A stretch of DNA of 64,000 nucleotides, from positions 107,633 through 171,632 of the forward strand of contig NZ_QFWV02000004.1 of the NCBI RefSeq assembly GCF_003149475.2, in the 5' to 3' direction. Origin of the DNA: Oceaniradius stylonematis. Lineage in GTDB: Bacteria > Pseudomonadota > Alphaproteobacteria > Rhizobiales > Rhizobiaceae. Shown here in pieces: positions 36,691 to 47,427 of this stretch. Numbering within the stretch: position 1 is the stretch's first letter; every line of letters begins with the position of its first letter. The notes beneath the pieces are model-generated. The model made no database searches. It saw nothing but the letters and a program-made list of their open reading frames with translations, and was not told where the DNA came from. The position numbers were made by a program, and so were the translations under genes.

Positions 36691-37119
36691 ATGCACAAGA
36701 CGTTGGCCGCAACGGCGGCGCTTTTCACATTGCTTTCAACCGCCGCGCTGGGGCAGGGGACGCCGTCGGCGGACGGAGCGGAGGTTTACATCGTCAATCT
36801 GGACGACGGCGCCGCCGTGCAGAGCCCGGTCAGGATCGTGTTCGGCATGCGCGGCATGGGCGTCGCGCCGGCGGGCATCGAGATGGAGGGCACCGGCCAT
36901 CACCACCTGTTCGTCAACCGGGCGCCGTTTGGCGACGCGGATGCCGCCGGCAACATTCCGGCCGATGACAATCACATCCATTTCGGCGGCGGTCAGACCG
37001 AAGTGACGCTTGAGCTGCCCGCGGGCGAGCACACGCTGCAGCTCGTCACCGGCGATCACAATCACATTCCGCACGACCGGCCGGTTGTTTCGGAGACGAT
37101 CACGATCACCGTTGAGTAA
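36691..37119 (+). CDS. DUF4399 periplasmic protein
   Basis: A 142-residue exported protein with a Sec signal peptide (MHKTLAATAALFTLLSTAALGQ). The mature domain matches DUF4399: VYIVNLDDGAAVQSPVRIVFGMRGMGVAPAG, a GTGHHHLFVNR histidine run and a second HIHFGGGQTEVTLELPAGEHTLQLV, then GDHNHIPHD. The many histidines suggest metal binding, but no function is established. GGAGG stands six bases before the start, which fixes 36691 over the earlier in-frame ATG. Convergent with edd, eight bases away. Confidence 0.88.
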   Translation: MHKTLAATAALFTLLSTAALGQGTPSADGAEVYIVNLDDGAAVQSPVRIVFGMRGMGVAPAGIEMEGTGHHHLFVNRAPFGDADAAGNIPADDNHIHFGGGQTEVTLELPAGEHTLQLVTGDHNHIPHDRPVVSETITITVE

Positions 37120-37127
37120 GCCAAGAC

Positions 37128-39038
<1,911 letters not shown>

Positions 39039-39083
39039 GGCGTGATCTCCGGATCGGGCATTCGGGTCCAGTGCGGGCGCCGC

Positions 39084-39803
39084 TCATGGCGCCCAGAAGA
39101 CATGGACCGGCGTTGCGGTCTGGTGCAGCACCGCGCGAACGGGCATGGCATCGACATCGGTGCCGCCGAGCGCGGTTTCAAGCGTCGTGCGCTTCTCGGC
39201 ACCCTCGATGTGCAGGGCGACGAAACGGGCATCGAGGATCGGGGGAAGCGTCAGCGTCAGACGCGGCTCGCCCGCGCCTTCAGCAAAGATGGGCAGCACC
39301 TTGTCGTCACCCTCCGGGTCGAGCGCCTCGGCAAGACGGTCGCCGCCGGGAAAGAAGGACGCGGTGTGGCCGTCCGTGCCCATGCCGAGGATGCACGCGT
39401 CGAGCCGGTGGCCGTCCTGCTCGAAGGCGGCCTGCGACAGGCGCGCGCATTCGGCGGGCGTGTGGCCATCGACGACATAGGGCACGAAGCGCGCCTCAGC
39501 GGCGCGGTTCTGCATCAGATGACGCCGCACCAGCCCGGCATTGGCCCGCTCATGGTCCGGCGGCACCAGCCGCTCGTCGACCAGCAGCACCATGACCGAA
39601 GACCAGTCGAGCCCGGCCTTGGACAGAACCTCGAAGAAGCGCTTGGGCGTCGAGCCGCCCGAGACGGCCAGCGAGGCGTGTCCGCGCGTCGCGATCCCGC
39701 CGGCAAGCTTGGCCGAGACACCGGCGGCCAGCGCCTCGGCGAGCTGGTCGCGCGTGGCATAGTCGTGCCGGTGAAGCCCGGCCGGCGCGTCAGTCGCTCT
39801 CAT
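39084..39803 (-). CDS. pgl: 6-phosphogluconolactonase
   Basis: A 239-residue DevB-type lactonase that hydrolyses 6-phosphogluconolactone. Family motifs are LAVSGGSTPKRFFEVL (sugar-phosphate loop), VLLVDERLVPPDHERAN and the active-site ILGMGTDGHTASFFPGGDRL with catalytic histidine. The start overlaps the zwf stop by 14 bases, so translation is coupled, and edd follows after 45 bases. Confidence 0.95.
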   Translation of the reverse strand: MRATDAPAGLHRHDYATRDQLAEALAAGVSAKLAGGIATRGHASLAVSGGSTPKRFFEVLSKAGLDWSSVMVLLVDERLVPPDHERANAGLVRRHLMQNRAAEARFVPYVVDGHTPAECARLSQAAFEQDGHRLDACILGMGTDGHTASFFPGGDRLAEALDPEGDDKVLPIFAEGAGEPRLTLTLPPILDARFVALHIEGAEKRTTLETALGGTDVDAMPVRAVLHQTATPVHVFWAP

Positions 39804-41262
39804 GCCAGGTCCGTCCGTCGCGCTCGATCAGCGCGATCGAGGCCGACGGTCCCCATGTTCCGGCCGTATAGCGCTGGCATTGCTGGCCGGTCTCTTCCCA
39901 TGCCGACAGGATCGGATCGATCCAGCGCCAGGCGGCCTCGACCTCGTCGCGGCGCATGAACAGGGTCTGGTTGCCGCGGATCACGTCCATGATCAGCCGT
40001 TCATAGGCGTCGGGATTGCGCACGTTGAAGGCGGACGCGAAACTCATGTCGAGCGGGACGTGGCGCAGCCGCATGCCGCCGGGGCCCGGATCCTTGATCA
40101 TGATCCACTGCTTGACGCCCTCGTCCGGCTGCAGGCGGATGACCAGATTGTTGGCCGACATCCGCCCGCCGGCCTGACCGAAGATCGAGTGCGGCACCGG
40201 CTTGAAGGCGATGACGATCTCCGACACGCGCGTCGTCATGCGCTTGCCCGTGCGCAGGTAGAAGGGCACACCGGCCCAGCGCCAATTGCCGATCTCGGCC
40301 TTCAATGCCACGAAGGTTTCGGTGTTGCTTTCGCCGCCTTCAAGCTCTTCCAGATAGCCCTTGACTGGACCGCCGGCCGAAGCGCCCGCCCCGTACTGGC
40401 CGCGCACGGTGAGCTTTTCGACATTGTGCTCGCCGACCGGCTCGAGCGCGCGCAGAACCTTGAGCTTTTCGTCGCGGACGGCATTGGCATCCATCGAGGA
40501 GGGCGGTTCCATGGCGACGAGACACAGAAGCTGCAGAAGATGGTTCTGCACCATGTCGCGCAGCGCGCCGGCCTTGTCGTAATAGCCGGCGCGGCCCTCG
40601 AGGCCGACCGATTCTGCCACCGTGATCTGGACATGGTCGATATGGGCCGAGTTCCACAAAGGCTCGTAGAGCGCGTTGGCGAAGCGCAGCGCCATCAGGT
40701 TCTGCACCGTCTCCTTGCCCAGATAATGGTCGATGCGGAAGATCTGGTATTCGTCGAACACCTCGCCCAGCGTGTCGTTGAGCGCGGTGGCCGATTTGAG
40801 ATCCCGACCGATCGGCTTTTCGACGATGATGCGGGTTTCGGGCGTGATCAGCCCGCTGTCGCGCAGACGCGTGGCGATGTCGCCGAACAGGGACGGACCG
40901 ACGGCGAGATAGCAGGCGCGCTTCTTGCCCGTATCGGTCCCGAGCGTCTTGGCCAGCGCGTCCCAGCCGCGCTCGGACTTCACATCGACCGAGACGTAAT
41001 CGAGCTTGGCGAGAAACTTCTCGACCTCGTCGTCGTCGAGTTCATCCTTGACGTGGGTCTTGAGCGCGGTCAGCGCGAAGTCCCGGTATTCATTGGGCGA
41101 CAGGTCCGATCGCGAGGCACCGACAATGCGCGTCGGCTCGGTCATCTGACCGTCCTTCTGGCGATGATAGAGCGCCGGCAGGAGCTTGCGTTCGGCGAGG
41201 TCGCCGGTGCCGCCGAAGATGATGCAGTCAAACGGATCGACGGGAATGATCTGGCTCGACAT
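39790..41262 (-). CDS. zwf: Glucose-6-phosphate 1-dehydrogenase
   Basis: A 490-residue enzyme oxidising glucose-6-phosphate to the lactone with NAD(P)+. The coenzyme motif FGGTGDLAERKLLPALY and the active-site peptide FRIDHYLGKETVQN (catalytic His) are intact. ATG at 41262 is the standard start (MSSQIIPVDPFD); the frame is open 210 bases further with no matching sequence. First gene of the zwf-pgl-edd unit, divergent from the aldehyde dehydrogenase gene. Confidence 0.96.
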   Translation of the reverse strand: MSSQIIPVDPFDCIIFGGTGDLAERKLLPALYHRQKDGQMTEPTRIVGASRSDLSPNEYRDFALTALKTHVKDELDDDEVEKFLAKLDYVSVDVKSERGWDALAKTLGTDTGKKRACYLAVGPSLFGDIATRLRDSGLITPETRIIVEKPIGRDLKSATALNDTLGEVFDEYQIFRIDHYLGKETVQNLMALRFANALYEPLWNSAHIDHVQITVAESVGLEGRAGYYDKAGALRDMVQNHLLQLLCLVAMEPPSSMDANAVRDEKLKVLRALEPVGEHNVEKLTVRGQYGAGASAGGPVKGYLEELEGGESNTETFVALKAEIGNWRWAGVPFYLRTGKRMTTRVSEIVIAFKPVPHSIFGQAGGRMSANNLVIRLQPDEGVKQWIMIKDPGPGGMRLRHVPLDMSFASAFNVRNPDAYERLIMDVIRGNQTLFMRRDEVEAAWRWIDPILSAWEETGQQCQRYTAGTWGPSASIALIERDGRTWHESD

Positions 41263-41302
41263 CGGGAGTATCCGGTGATTGGGCGTGATGCCGCCACCAT
41301 AA

Positions 41303-41318
41303 TCTAATCGATTTAAGA
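41303..41318. promoter_or_regulatory. AT-rich palindrome in the zwf/aldehyde dehydrogenase divergent region
   Basis: An AATCGATT palindrome (41306-41313) in an otherwise GC-rich gap, about 45 bp from the zwf start. A central CG flanked by AA and TT is the pattern of LacI-family operators, one group of which controls sugar-acid metabolism elsewhere. No regulator gene is adjacent. Confidence 0.3.
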
Positions 41319-41393
41319 ATGCCAGCGCCCAGATTGACGCAACCGGGAAAATCATCGAACGTTCATGTGCCGCGGCGGCCAAGGGAGGTGGAC

Positions 41394-42881
41394 ATGCTGA
41401 CAAAACCGGATTCCGATCTCGCGCGCCGCGCCGGCGAAGGCGCCCCTGGGCACAATGTCTTAGGCGGCGCATTGGCAGCGGCCCGGTCCGGTGCCGTGCT
41501 GGAGGTCACGTCTCCCTCGGATGGCATCGGCTTTGCCAAGATCGCCCGGTCTGACGCCGCCGATGTGGATGCGGCGGTGGCCGCCGCGCGCGCCGCCTTC
41601 GAGGCCGGTCCCTGGGCGAAGATGGCCGCTGCCGAGCGGGGACGGCTTCTGACGCGGCTCGGCGACCGGATCGCCGATCATGCCGGCGAACTGGCGGCGC
41701 TTGAAAGCCGCGACACGGGCAAGCCGCTGCGGCAGGGCATTGCCGATGTGACCGCCACGCTGCGCTATTTCGAATATTATGGCGGCGCGGCCGACAAGGT
41801 GCATGGCGAGCAGATCCCGTTTCTGGACGGCTACACGGCGCTGACCCTGCGCGAGCCGCATGGCGTCGTCGCCGGGATCATCCCGTGGAACTATCCGCTG
41901 CAGATTCTGGCGCGCGTCGCCGGCGCGGCGCTGGCAATGGGCAACACGCTGGTGATCAAGCCGGCCGAGGATGCCTCGCTGACGGCCATCCGCGTCGCTG
42001 AACTGGCGCTGGAGGCCGGATTTCCCGATGGGGTCTTCAACGTGGTCACCGGACTTGGCTCGGAAGCCGGTGCGGCGCTGTCGGCGCATGCCGACGTCGA
42101 TTATGTCACCTTCACCGGCTCCCCGGCGACCGGAACGGCGATCCAGACGGCCGCCGCCGAAAACAATCGCGGCGTGACGATGGAGCTTGGCGGCAAGTCG
42201 CCGCAGATCGTCTTTGCCGATGCGGACATCGAGGCGGCGCTGCCGGTGCTCGTCAATGCGATCATCCAGAATGGCGGGCAGACCTGCTCGGCCGGCAGCC
42301 GCATCCTGATCGAGCGCCCGGTCTATGACACGGTGGCGTCGGAACTTGCCGCGCGCTTTGCGGCCCTGACCGCCGAGCCGCACTGGGCCGATGGCGATCT
42401 GGGCCCGCTGATCAATGCCAAGCAGGCCGAACGGGTCGCCCGGTTCGTCGCCAACGCCAAGGCGGCGGGGACCGATGTTCTGGCCGAGGGATCGATTGCC
42501 GCCGACGCGCCGAAGGGCGGTCACTATCAGGCGCCGGTCCTGTTCGGCGCGGTCGAGCCCGACAGCGCGCTTGCCCGGGAGGAAGTGTTCGGGCCGGTCC
42601 TGTCGCTGTTCGTCTTCGACGGCGAGGAGGAGGCGGTGCGTCTGGCCAACGGGACGGATTATGGCCTTGTCGCCGGCGTCTGGACGAAAGACGGCGGGCG
42701 CCAGCACCGGATGGCCAAGCGTGTCCGGGCCGGCCAGGTCTTCGTCAACGGCTATGGCGCCGGCGGCGGCATCGAATTGCCGTTCGGCGGCTTCAAGAGA
42801 TCCGGCCATGGCCGCGAAAAGGGTTTCGAGGCGCTGCGCGACATGAGCGCCACCAAGACCGTCATCTTCAATCACGGATAG
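41394..42881 (+). CDS. NAD(P)-dependent aldehyde dehydrogenase
   Basis: A 495-residue aldehyde dehydrogenase superfamily enzyme. The cofactor and transition-state motif GIIPWNYPLQILARVAGAAL, the general-base region MELGGKSPQIVF with catalytic glutamate, and the nucleophile segment NGGQTCSAGSRI (catalytic cysteine) are all present, as is the EEVFGPVLSLF hinge. A strong AGGGAGGTGG precedes ATG 41394, which fixes the start; the frame is open upstream. Betaine- or hydroxymuconic-type aldehydes are possible substrates. The SDR gene follows after seven bases, so the two probably oxidise successive alcohol and aldehyde intermediates. Confidence 0.93.
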   Translation: MLTKPDSDLARRAGEGAPGHNVLGGALAAARSGAVLEVTSPSDGIGFAKIARSDAADVDAAVAAARAAFEAGPWAKMAAAERGRLLTRLGDRIADHAGELAALESRDTGKPLRQGIADVTATLRYFEYYGGAADKVHGEQIPFLDGYTALTLREPHGVVAGIIPWNYPLQILARVAGAALAMGNTLVIKPAEDASLTAIRVAELALEAGFPDGVFNVVTGLGSEAGAALSAHADVDYVTFTGSPATGTAIQTAAAENNRGVTMELGGKSPQIVFADADIEAALPVLVNAIIQNGGQTCSAGSRILIERPVYDTVASELAARFAALTAEPHWADGDLGPLINAKQAERVARFVANAKAAGTDVLAEGSIAADAPKGGHYQAPVLFGAVEPDSALAREEVFGPVLSLFVFDGEEEAVRLANGTDYGLVAGVWTKDGGRQHRMAKRVRAGQVFVNGYGAGGGIELPFGGFKRSGHGREKGFEALRDMSATKTVIFNHG

Positions 42882-42888
42882 GATCATC

Positions 42889-43638
42889 ATGGGCAGACTG
42901 GACGGCAAGGCCGCCATCATCACCGGCGGGGCCGGCGGATTCGGCGAAGGCATGACGCGGCGCTTCATCGAAGAGGGCGCGCGCGTCCTGATCGCCGACA
43001 TGAATGCCAAGCGCGCCGAAACGCTCGCCGCCGAACTGGGCGAGGCGGCGGTGCCTCAGACGGTCGATGTGTCGCTGGGCAGCGACATAGAGCGGATGGT
43101 GCGAACGGCGCACGATGCGTTCGGCCGCGTCGACATCATGATCAACAATGCCGGCTACAGCCACCGCAACGGCGACCTTCTGGACGTTGACGAGCACGAT
43201 TTCGACCTGATCTTCGCTGTCAACATGAAGGCGATCTATCATGCGACGCGCGCGGTCGTGCCGATCATGGAGGGCCAGGGCGGCGGCGTCATCATCACGA
43301 CCGCGTCGACAGCGGGCCTCAGGCCGCGGCCGGGCCTGACATGGTACAACGCATCCAAGGGCTGGGCGATCACGGCGACCAAATCCATGGCCGTGGAACT
43401 GGCGCCGAAAAACATCCGCGTCAATTGCCTGGCGCCGGTGGCCGGCGAGACCGGCATGCTGGCGACCTTCATGGGCACCGACACGCCGGAGATGCGCGAC
43501 AAGTTCAAGTCGGTCATCCCGCTCGGGCGGTTTTCGACACCCGCCGACATCGCCAATGCGGCGCTCTATCTGGCCTCCGACGAAGCCGCCTTCATCACCG
43601 GCGTCGCGCTGGAGGTGGATGGCGGGCGCTGCGTATGA
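42889..43638 (+). CDS. Short-chain dehydrogenase/reductase
   Basis: A 249-residue classical SDR. Rossmann motif TGGAGGFGEG (12-21), NNAG (86-89) and the catalytic S140-Y153-K157 set (YNASK) are intact, and D37 ends the second strand, which favours NAD+ over NADP+. The C-terminus ITGVALEVDGGRCV is the family ending. Coupled to the aldehyde dehydrogenase gene; substrate unknown. Confidence 0.93.
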   Translation: MGRLDGKAAIITGGAGGFGEGMTRRFIEEGARVLIADMNAKRAETLAAELGEAAVPQTVDVSLGSDIERMVRTAHDAFGRVDIMINNAGYSHRNGDLLDVDEHDFDLIFAVNMKAIYHATRAVVPIMEGQGGGVIITTASTAGLRPRPGLTWYNASKGWAITATKSMAVELAPKNIRVNCLAPVAGETGMLATFMGTDTPEMRDKFKSVIPLGRFSTPADIANAALYLASDEAAFITGVALEVDGGRCV

Positions 43639-43742
43639 CGGTATCGTAAGCCAATCGCCGCCTTGTTGCCCGATTTGCGCCGCGCCCGCGCCATCTGACC
43701 GAGCTACCGCTTCTGGCGCAATGCATGGAGCGAGGTCGGGTG

Positions 43743-44150
43743 ATGAAGGAACTGGTGGTGGTGCTGACGCTGATGGGCTGCGACGATGCGGGCGCCCATT
43801 GCGACTACATCGATACGCCCGACGGGCGCTGGTCGACGATTGCCGCGTGCCAGCAGGCCGGCGAGGCGCTGCTGACCCGCATCGAGGCCGACTATCCGTC
43901 GACGGCGGCGCAATGCGAGGCGCTCGACGCGGGCACGATCGCGGTTGCAAGCGACATGGTTCCCGCCGAGCGCCCGCTCAGCGACATCACCGATGAGGCG
44001 ACGGTGACCGTCTCGCCGCCCACGCGGCGCGGCATGGTGCGCCGCTGGGTCACGGTGCGGGTTCAGACCGTCGCCGACAAGCCCGCGCGCATCGCCGGGT
44101 TTGTCGGCGACACAGCCGACCGCGTCACGGCGCTGCTGCCGGCCTGGTAG
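43743..44150 (+). CDS. Conserved hypothetical protein
   Basis: A 135-residue protein that I do not recognise. The N-terminus MKELVVVLTLMGCDDAGAHCDYIDTPDGRW looks like a short strand followed by a cysteine-containing loop, and AAQCEALDAGTI carries a third cysteine. The last third (RRWVTVRVQTVADKPARIAGFV) is basic and amphipathic. No signal peptide is evident, although the first 14 residues are hydrophobic. Start chosen at the codon with the best purine-rich context. Confidence 0.5.
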   Translation: MKELVVVLTLMGCDDAGAHCDYIDTPDGRWSTIAACQQAGEALLTRIEADYPSTAAQCEALDAGTIAVASDMVPAERPLSDITDEATVTVSPPTRRGMVRRWVTVRVQTVADKPARIAGFVGDTADRVTALLPAW

Positions 44151-44153
44151 GCG

Positions 44154-44510
44154 TCACGCCTCGCCGCGCTTGCCGCCGACGACGGCCTGCACGGTGTAGG
44201 CGAGAAAGGTCAGACCGACCGCGCCGGCAAGGCCGATCATGATCAGCGCGATCACGTCGATCGGCCCGCCGACATCGCCCAGCCCCGAACGGGTGATGAC
44301 GAAGACGAACCAGATCGCGGCGATGGCCCCGATCGGCGCCAGCAGTTCGGCGCGCAGGAACCAGCGGCTGCGCAGCGAACGGTCGCGCACGATGACATAG
44401 ACAAAGGCGGCGGTGACCAGGGCGGCGATGACGACGAGCCCCCAGAAGAGGCCCCGGCCGAACATTTCCTCGAGCACGGCGATCAGCGTTCCAAACGTCA
44501 GTTCTTCCAT
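44154..44510 (-). CDS. Three- to four-helix membrane protein beside the sulfide dehydrogenase gene
   Basis: A 118-residue membrane protein with helices near residues 17-40, 52-72 and 85-110, possibly of the DUF5368 type (family name from memory, not verified). An arginine-rich turn (VRDRSLRSRWFLRAEL) separates the first two helices. It lies 12 bp after the flavoprotein gene on the same strand and so may be part of its membrane complex or electron route, which is inferred from position. Confidence 0.65.
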   Translation of the reverse strand: MEELTFGTLIAVLEEMFGRGLFWGLVVIAALVTAAFVYVIVRDRSLRSRWFLRAELLAPIGAIAAIWFVFVITRSGLGDVGGPIDVIALIMIGLAGAVGLTFLAYTVQAVVGGKRGEA

Positions 44511-44522
44511 GATTCTTCCTCC

Positions 44523-45824
44523 TCAAGCCCGGCCGCGCAACATGGCGTTGTAAGTCGCCTTCAGCGCGATTTCCTTCATCAGCCACGAGACCCACAATTC
44601 CTCGAGCGGCGCGATCACGCCGGGGAAGGACGGCACCAGATTGTTCTTGTAGTCGAACTCGATCAGCATCGCCCGGCCGACGCGGGTGATCAGCGGACAG
44701 GACGTATAGCCATTGTAGGTCTCGGTGCCCTCCTGACCGGCGATCTGCGCGACGAGCTGGTCCTCGACAACGGGTACCTGCCATTTGGCCGATGCCGCCG
44801 TCTTGCCCTTGGGCACGCCGGCCACGTCGCCGGCGGCGAACACGTCCGGGTAGCGATTGTGACGCAGCGTGTACTGGTCCACCTCGACATAGCCCTGGCC
44901 GACCCACTTGTCGGCCCATGGCAGCGGCGAGTTGCGGATCACGTCCGGCGCGCTCATTGGCGGGATGACGTTGGTGAAATCGAACGGGATTTCCCGGTCG
45001 CCTTCCGGCGTTGCGAAGGTGGCCACCTTGCGGCCCGGATCGATCGCCTTCATCACATGCTCATAGCGTGTGTCGAAGCCGCGCTCGCCATAGAGCATGC
45101 GCACCTTCTCGTTGACGATCGGCACGCCGAACAGCGATTTTGAGTGTGCGGCGTAGATGATCTCGGTCTTGCCGCGGTTGCCTTTCCGCCGTGCGTAGTC
45201 GTCGGTCAGGAAGGTGTATTTGAGCGGCGCGCCGGCGCATTTCATCTCGGTGGCCGGACGGCTGAACAGGCCCACGCCGCCCTCGTCGGTGAACCGGTCC
45301 ATCTCGCGCCATGTGGCTTCGGCCGCTTCGGGGCTCGCATAGACCGAGCCGATGCCGTCCTTGCCGATCAGACCGACATCCATGCCCTCGATCTGGTCGT
45401 AGTTGAGCTTCAGCCCCGCCGCGACGACGAGATAGTCATAGCTGACCTGCGTGCCGCTGTCGGTCGTCACCGTCTTCGCCTCGGGATCGATCTCGGCGGC
45501 GCCCTCCTCGATCCAGTTGACCGCGCGCGGCAGCCAGTCGCTGGTGCTGCTGACCGAATAGCCGGCCGGTTTCAGACCCGATGCGATCAGCGTGAAGCCG
45601 GGCTGGTAGAGATGGCGCTTGCGCGCGTCGATGATGGTGATCTCGGCGCCGTCGAGCCGAGCGGCCAGCCGGTTGGCGAGCGATGAGCCGGCCGCACCGG
45701 CGCCGATGATGACGATCTTGGCCGACGTCGCCACGCGTTGCGCATGCGCCGGACGCGCGGCCCCCAGCGCTGTCGCGCCGAGCGCGGCCGCCAGAAAGGC
45801 GCGCCTGTCGAGCTCAAAAGACAT
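44523..45824 (-). CDS. FAD-dependent oxidoreductase, sulfide:quinone reductase / flavocytochrome c-like
   Basis: A 433-residue exported flavoprotein. The N-terminus DRRAFLAAALGATALGAARPAHA is a Tat-type signal with twin arginines. Then follow AKIVIIGAGAAGSSLANRL (FAD Rossmann), YDYLVVAAGL and the C-terminal FAD motif RYPDVFAAGDVAGVPKGKTAAS. C-x-x-positions that may form the redox-active disulfide are EMKCAGAPLK and YTSCPLITR. It oxidises sulfide and passes electrons to quinone or a cytochrome. GGGAG precedes the start. A candidate FNR box and promoter lie upstream (45853-45901). A membrane-protein gene follows after 12 bp. Confidence 0.85.
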   Translation of the reverse strand: MSFELDRRAFLAAALGATALGAARPAHAQRVATSAKIVIIGAGAAGSSLANRLAARLDGAEITIIDARKRHLYQPGFTLIASGLKPAGYSVSSTSDWLPRAVNWIEEGAAEIDPEAKTVTTDSGTQVSYDYLVVAAGLKLNYDQIEGMDVGLIGKDGIGSVYASPEAAEATWREMDRFTDEGGVGLFSRPATEMKCAGAPLKYTFLTDDYARRKGNRGKTEIIYAAHSKSLFGVPIVNEKVRMLYGERGFDTRYEHVMKAIDPGRKVATFATPEGDREIPFDFTNVIPPMSAPDVIRNSPLPWADKWVGQGYVEVDQYTLRHNRYPDVFAAGDVAGVPKGKTAASAKWQVPVVEDQLVAQIAGQEGTETYNGYTSCPLITRVGRAMLIEFDYKNNLVPSFPGVIAPLEELWVSWLMKEIALKATYNAMLRGRA

Positions 45825-45852
45825 GTGGAATCTCCCGATGGTCATAAACAAT

Positions 45853-45901
45853 CGGGCGGATCGTAACGCCGCCGGACGCCCGGCGGCATGATCTATATCA
45901 A
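45853..45901 (-). promoter_or_regulatory. FNR/FixK-type box with class II spacing upstream of the sulfide dehydrogenase gene
   Basis: On the minus strand TTGAT-ATAG-ATCAT (45888-45901) matches nine of ten conserved bases of the FNR/FixK site. TACGAT at 45860-45865 would be the -10; placing the start at 45853 puts the centre of the box at exactly -41.5, the class II activation distance. The transcript would have a 28-base leader before the ATG. This suggests oxygen-responsive control of the gene. Confidence 0.55.
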
Positions 45902-45906
45902 TTTTT

Positions 45907-45918
45907 TCTTATATAAGA
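45907..45918 (-). promoter_or_regulatory. Second palindrome upstream of the FNR box
   Basis: TCTTATATAAGA is a perfect 12-bp palindrome, six T/A bases from the FNR box. It could be a second operator, for example for an ArsR-type sulfur regulator, but no regulator gene is in view and AT-rich palindromes arise easily. Confidence 0.3.
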
Positions 45919-45940
45919 GACGACATCTATGCGGACCGGA

Positions 45941-46717
45941 TCACTTCGAGCCGCCAACGATGTTGCGCCAGTTGCGCATCGAGATCAGGTGGCAGTAGAT
46001 CAGCGCCAGCGCGCCGTTCTTGCGCAGCGACAGGAAGGTCTCATCGTCCAGTTGCGCCAGCTTCTCCTCGTCCACCACCTGGAAGCCGGTGATCCGGCGC
46101 TTGGTCTCGTCGGGCAGCGTCACATCGGCATTGCGGTCGACCAGAAGGCCGGTCCCGGCGATGGCGGCCAGGAGCTTGTCGGTCTCCAGAAGCTGGTTGT
46201 GATACGTCTGGCAGAAACTCATCGCGTTCTGCGCCGCTTCGCTCGGCTTTCCGTCCTCGAACAGCCGGTCGCCCTTTTTTGAATCGAACCAGCGGCTCTT
46301 GAGATCGGCGGCAAGCGTCAGCCTGTCCTGCGCCTTGTCCTCGACAAGGATGAACGGATAGCGCCTGACATAGGCCGGGATGTAGCTGCCCGAACGCCAT
46401 TTGCCGCTCTTTTCGACAAACCGGTTCTCGCCGGCCGAGTGGCCGGTGATCACATGCGCGGCGCGGCGCCCGTCCTGTTCGCTGAAGACGAGCGGATAGT
46501 GCAGCGCCGCTTCCGGAAACTCGGCGGCCGCGACAATGATGGCGTTCATCTGAGATGCGCCATTGAAGCGGTTGGCCGGGGTGAAGCGCAAATCGCCGTG
46601 CAGCCCGGCCGACAGGACCGCCACGGTCTCGTACATGGCCGGAAGGCCGCCGCTTTCGGCTCCGTTCGCATCCTTGCCGGCAGCGGTTCTTTCCTCGGTT
46701 TTCGTCTCGGTCATCAC
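45941..46717 (-). CDS. SapC family protein
   Basis: A 258-residue cytoplasmic protein matching the SapC family, first seen in a Campylobacter S-layer operon. The family core is recognisable: AIIVAAAEFPEAALHYPLVF, the tract AYVRRYPFILVED and the middle tract SFCQTYHNQLLETDKLLAAIA. The C-terminus ends in a short helix (ALIYCHLISMRNWRNI). Its role in alphaproteobacteria is unknown. It lies 18 bp after the IalB-like gene on the same strand. Confidence 0.85.
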   Translation of the reverse strand: MMTETKTEERTAAGKDANGAESGGLPAMYETVAVLSAGLHGDLRFTPANRFNGASQMNAIIVAAAEFPEAALHYPLVFSEQDGRRAAHVITGHSAGENRFVEKSGKWRSGSYIPAYVRRYPFILVEDKAQDRLTLAADLKSRWFDSKKGDRLFEDGKPSEAAQNAMSFCQTYHNQLLETDKLLAAIAGTGLLVDRNADVTLPDETKRRITGFQVVDEEKLAQLDDETFLSLRKNGALALIYCHLISMRNWRNIVGGSK

Positions 46718-46735
46718 GTCCCCGTTCAGTGCGGA

Positions 46736-47302
46736 TTACTGGCTGCGCGCGGCCAGCGTTGCGAGCGCTTCGGTGAGCCCGTCGGTCGACACGCCGATCG
46801 CGAGCGTCTGGCCGCTGGCAACGGGATAGCGGATCGCCGGGGTTTCGGCGCCGATAAGAAGCTGCGCAATGTCGTCGCCGCTCTCGAACTGGACAAAGCA
46901 GAAACCGCTCGTGCAGCGCGTTATGCGGCCCGACAGCAATGCCGTGTCGCCATCGGCCAGTTCCGGTGCGCTGCCGAACGACACGTCGGCGATGACGCGC
47001 ATGGCAACGACCGTCGCTCCGTCCTCGGGATTGCGGCCGAAGGCGAGACGCGCGATTTCGGCGCGGTTGTTGGTGCTCGAATAAACCTGCACGGCCTCGC
47101 ATACGCGGCGCGGTGCATCCTGCGGGCCGTCATCGTCGGCGGGCGTCACGGCAAGCGTGCAATCGACACTCCAGTCGCCAAACGATTCGGACGAGCGGCT
47201 TGGCGTCGGCGAAGCGTCCTGGGCCGTCGCCGGCGCTGTGGCTGCCATCATCCCCGCAACGCAAACCGCGGCGCCCAAAGCCGTCAGATTTCGAACAAGC
47301 AT
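46736..47302 (-). CDS. Invasion-associated locus B-like periplasmic protein
   Basis: A 188-residue exported protein with a signal peptide (MLVRNLTALGAAVCVAGMMAATAPATA). The mature domain matches IalB: ESFGDWSVDC, CEAVQVYSS, a paired cysteine segment ITRCTSGFCFVQFESG and hydrophobic strands. The Bartonella homologue is linked to erythrocyte invasion, but the family is general in Hyphomicrobiales. AAGGGGAAAG upstream fixes the start at 47302 rather than the longer frame. Confidence 0.87.
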   Translation of the reverse strand: MLVRNLTALGAAVCVAGMMAATAPATAQDASPTPSRSSESFGDWSVDCTLAVTPADDDGPQDAPRRVCEAVQVYSSTNNRAEIARLAFGRNPEDGATVVAMRVIADVSFGSAPELADGDTALLSGRITRCTSGFCFVQFESGDDIAQLLIGAETPAIRYPVASGQTLAIGVSTDGLTEALATLAARSQ

Positions 47303-47427
47303 TTCTTTCCCCTTGTCTTTCCGGCCGGCGCGACTGCCTTGCCGGCCAGTATGTTTCATGCCCTGACTATCCGATGGACAAGGGGTTGGCCAGTGATCAG
47401 CGCCGGTTCATCTTCCCCGCATCATGC

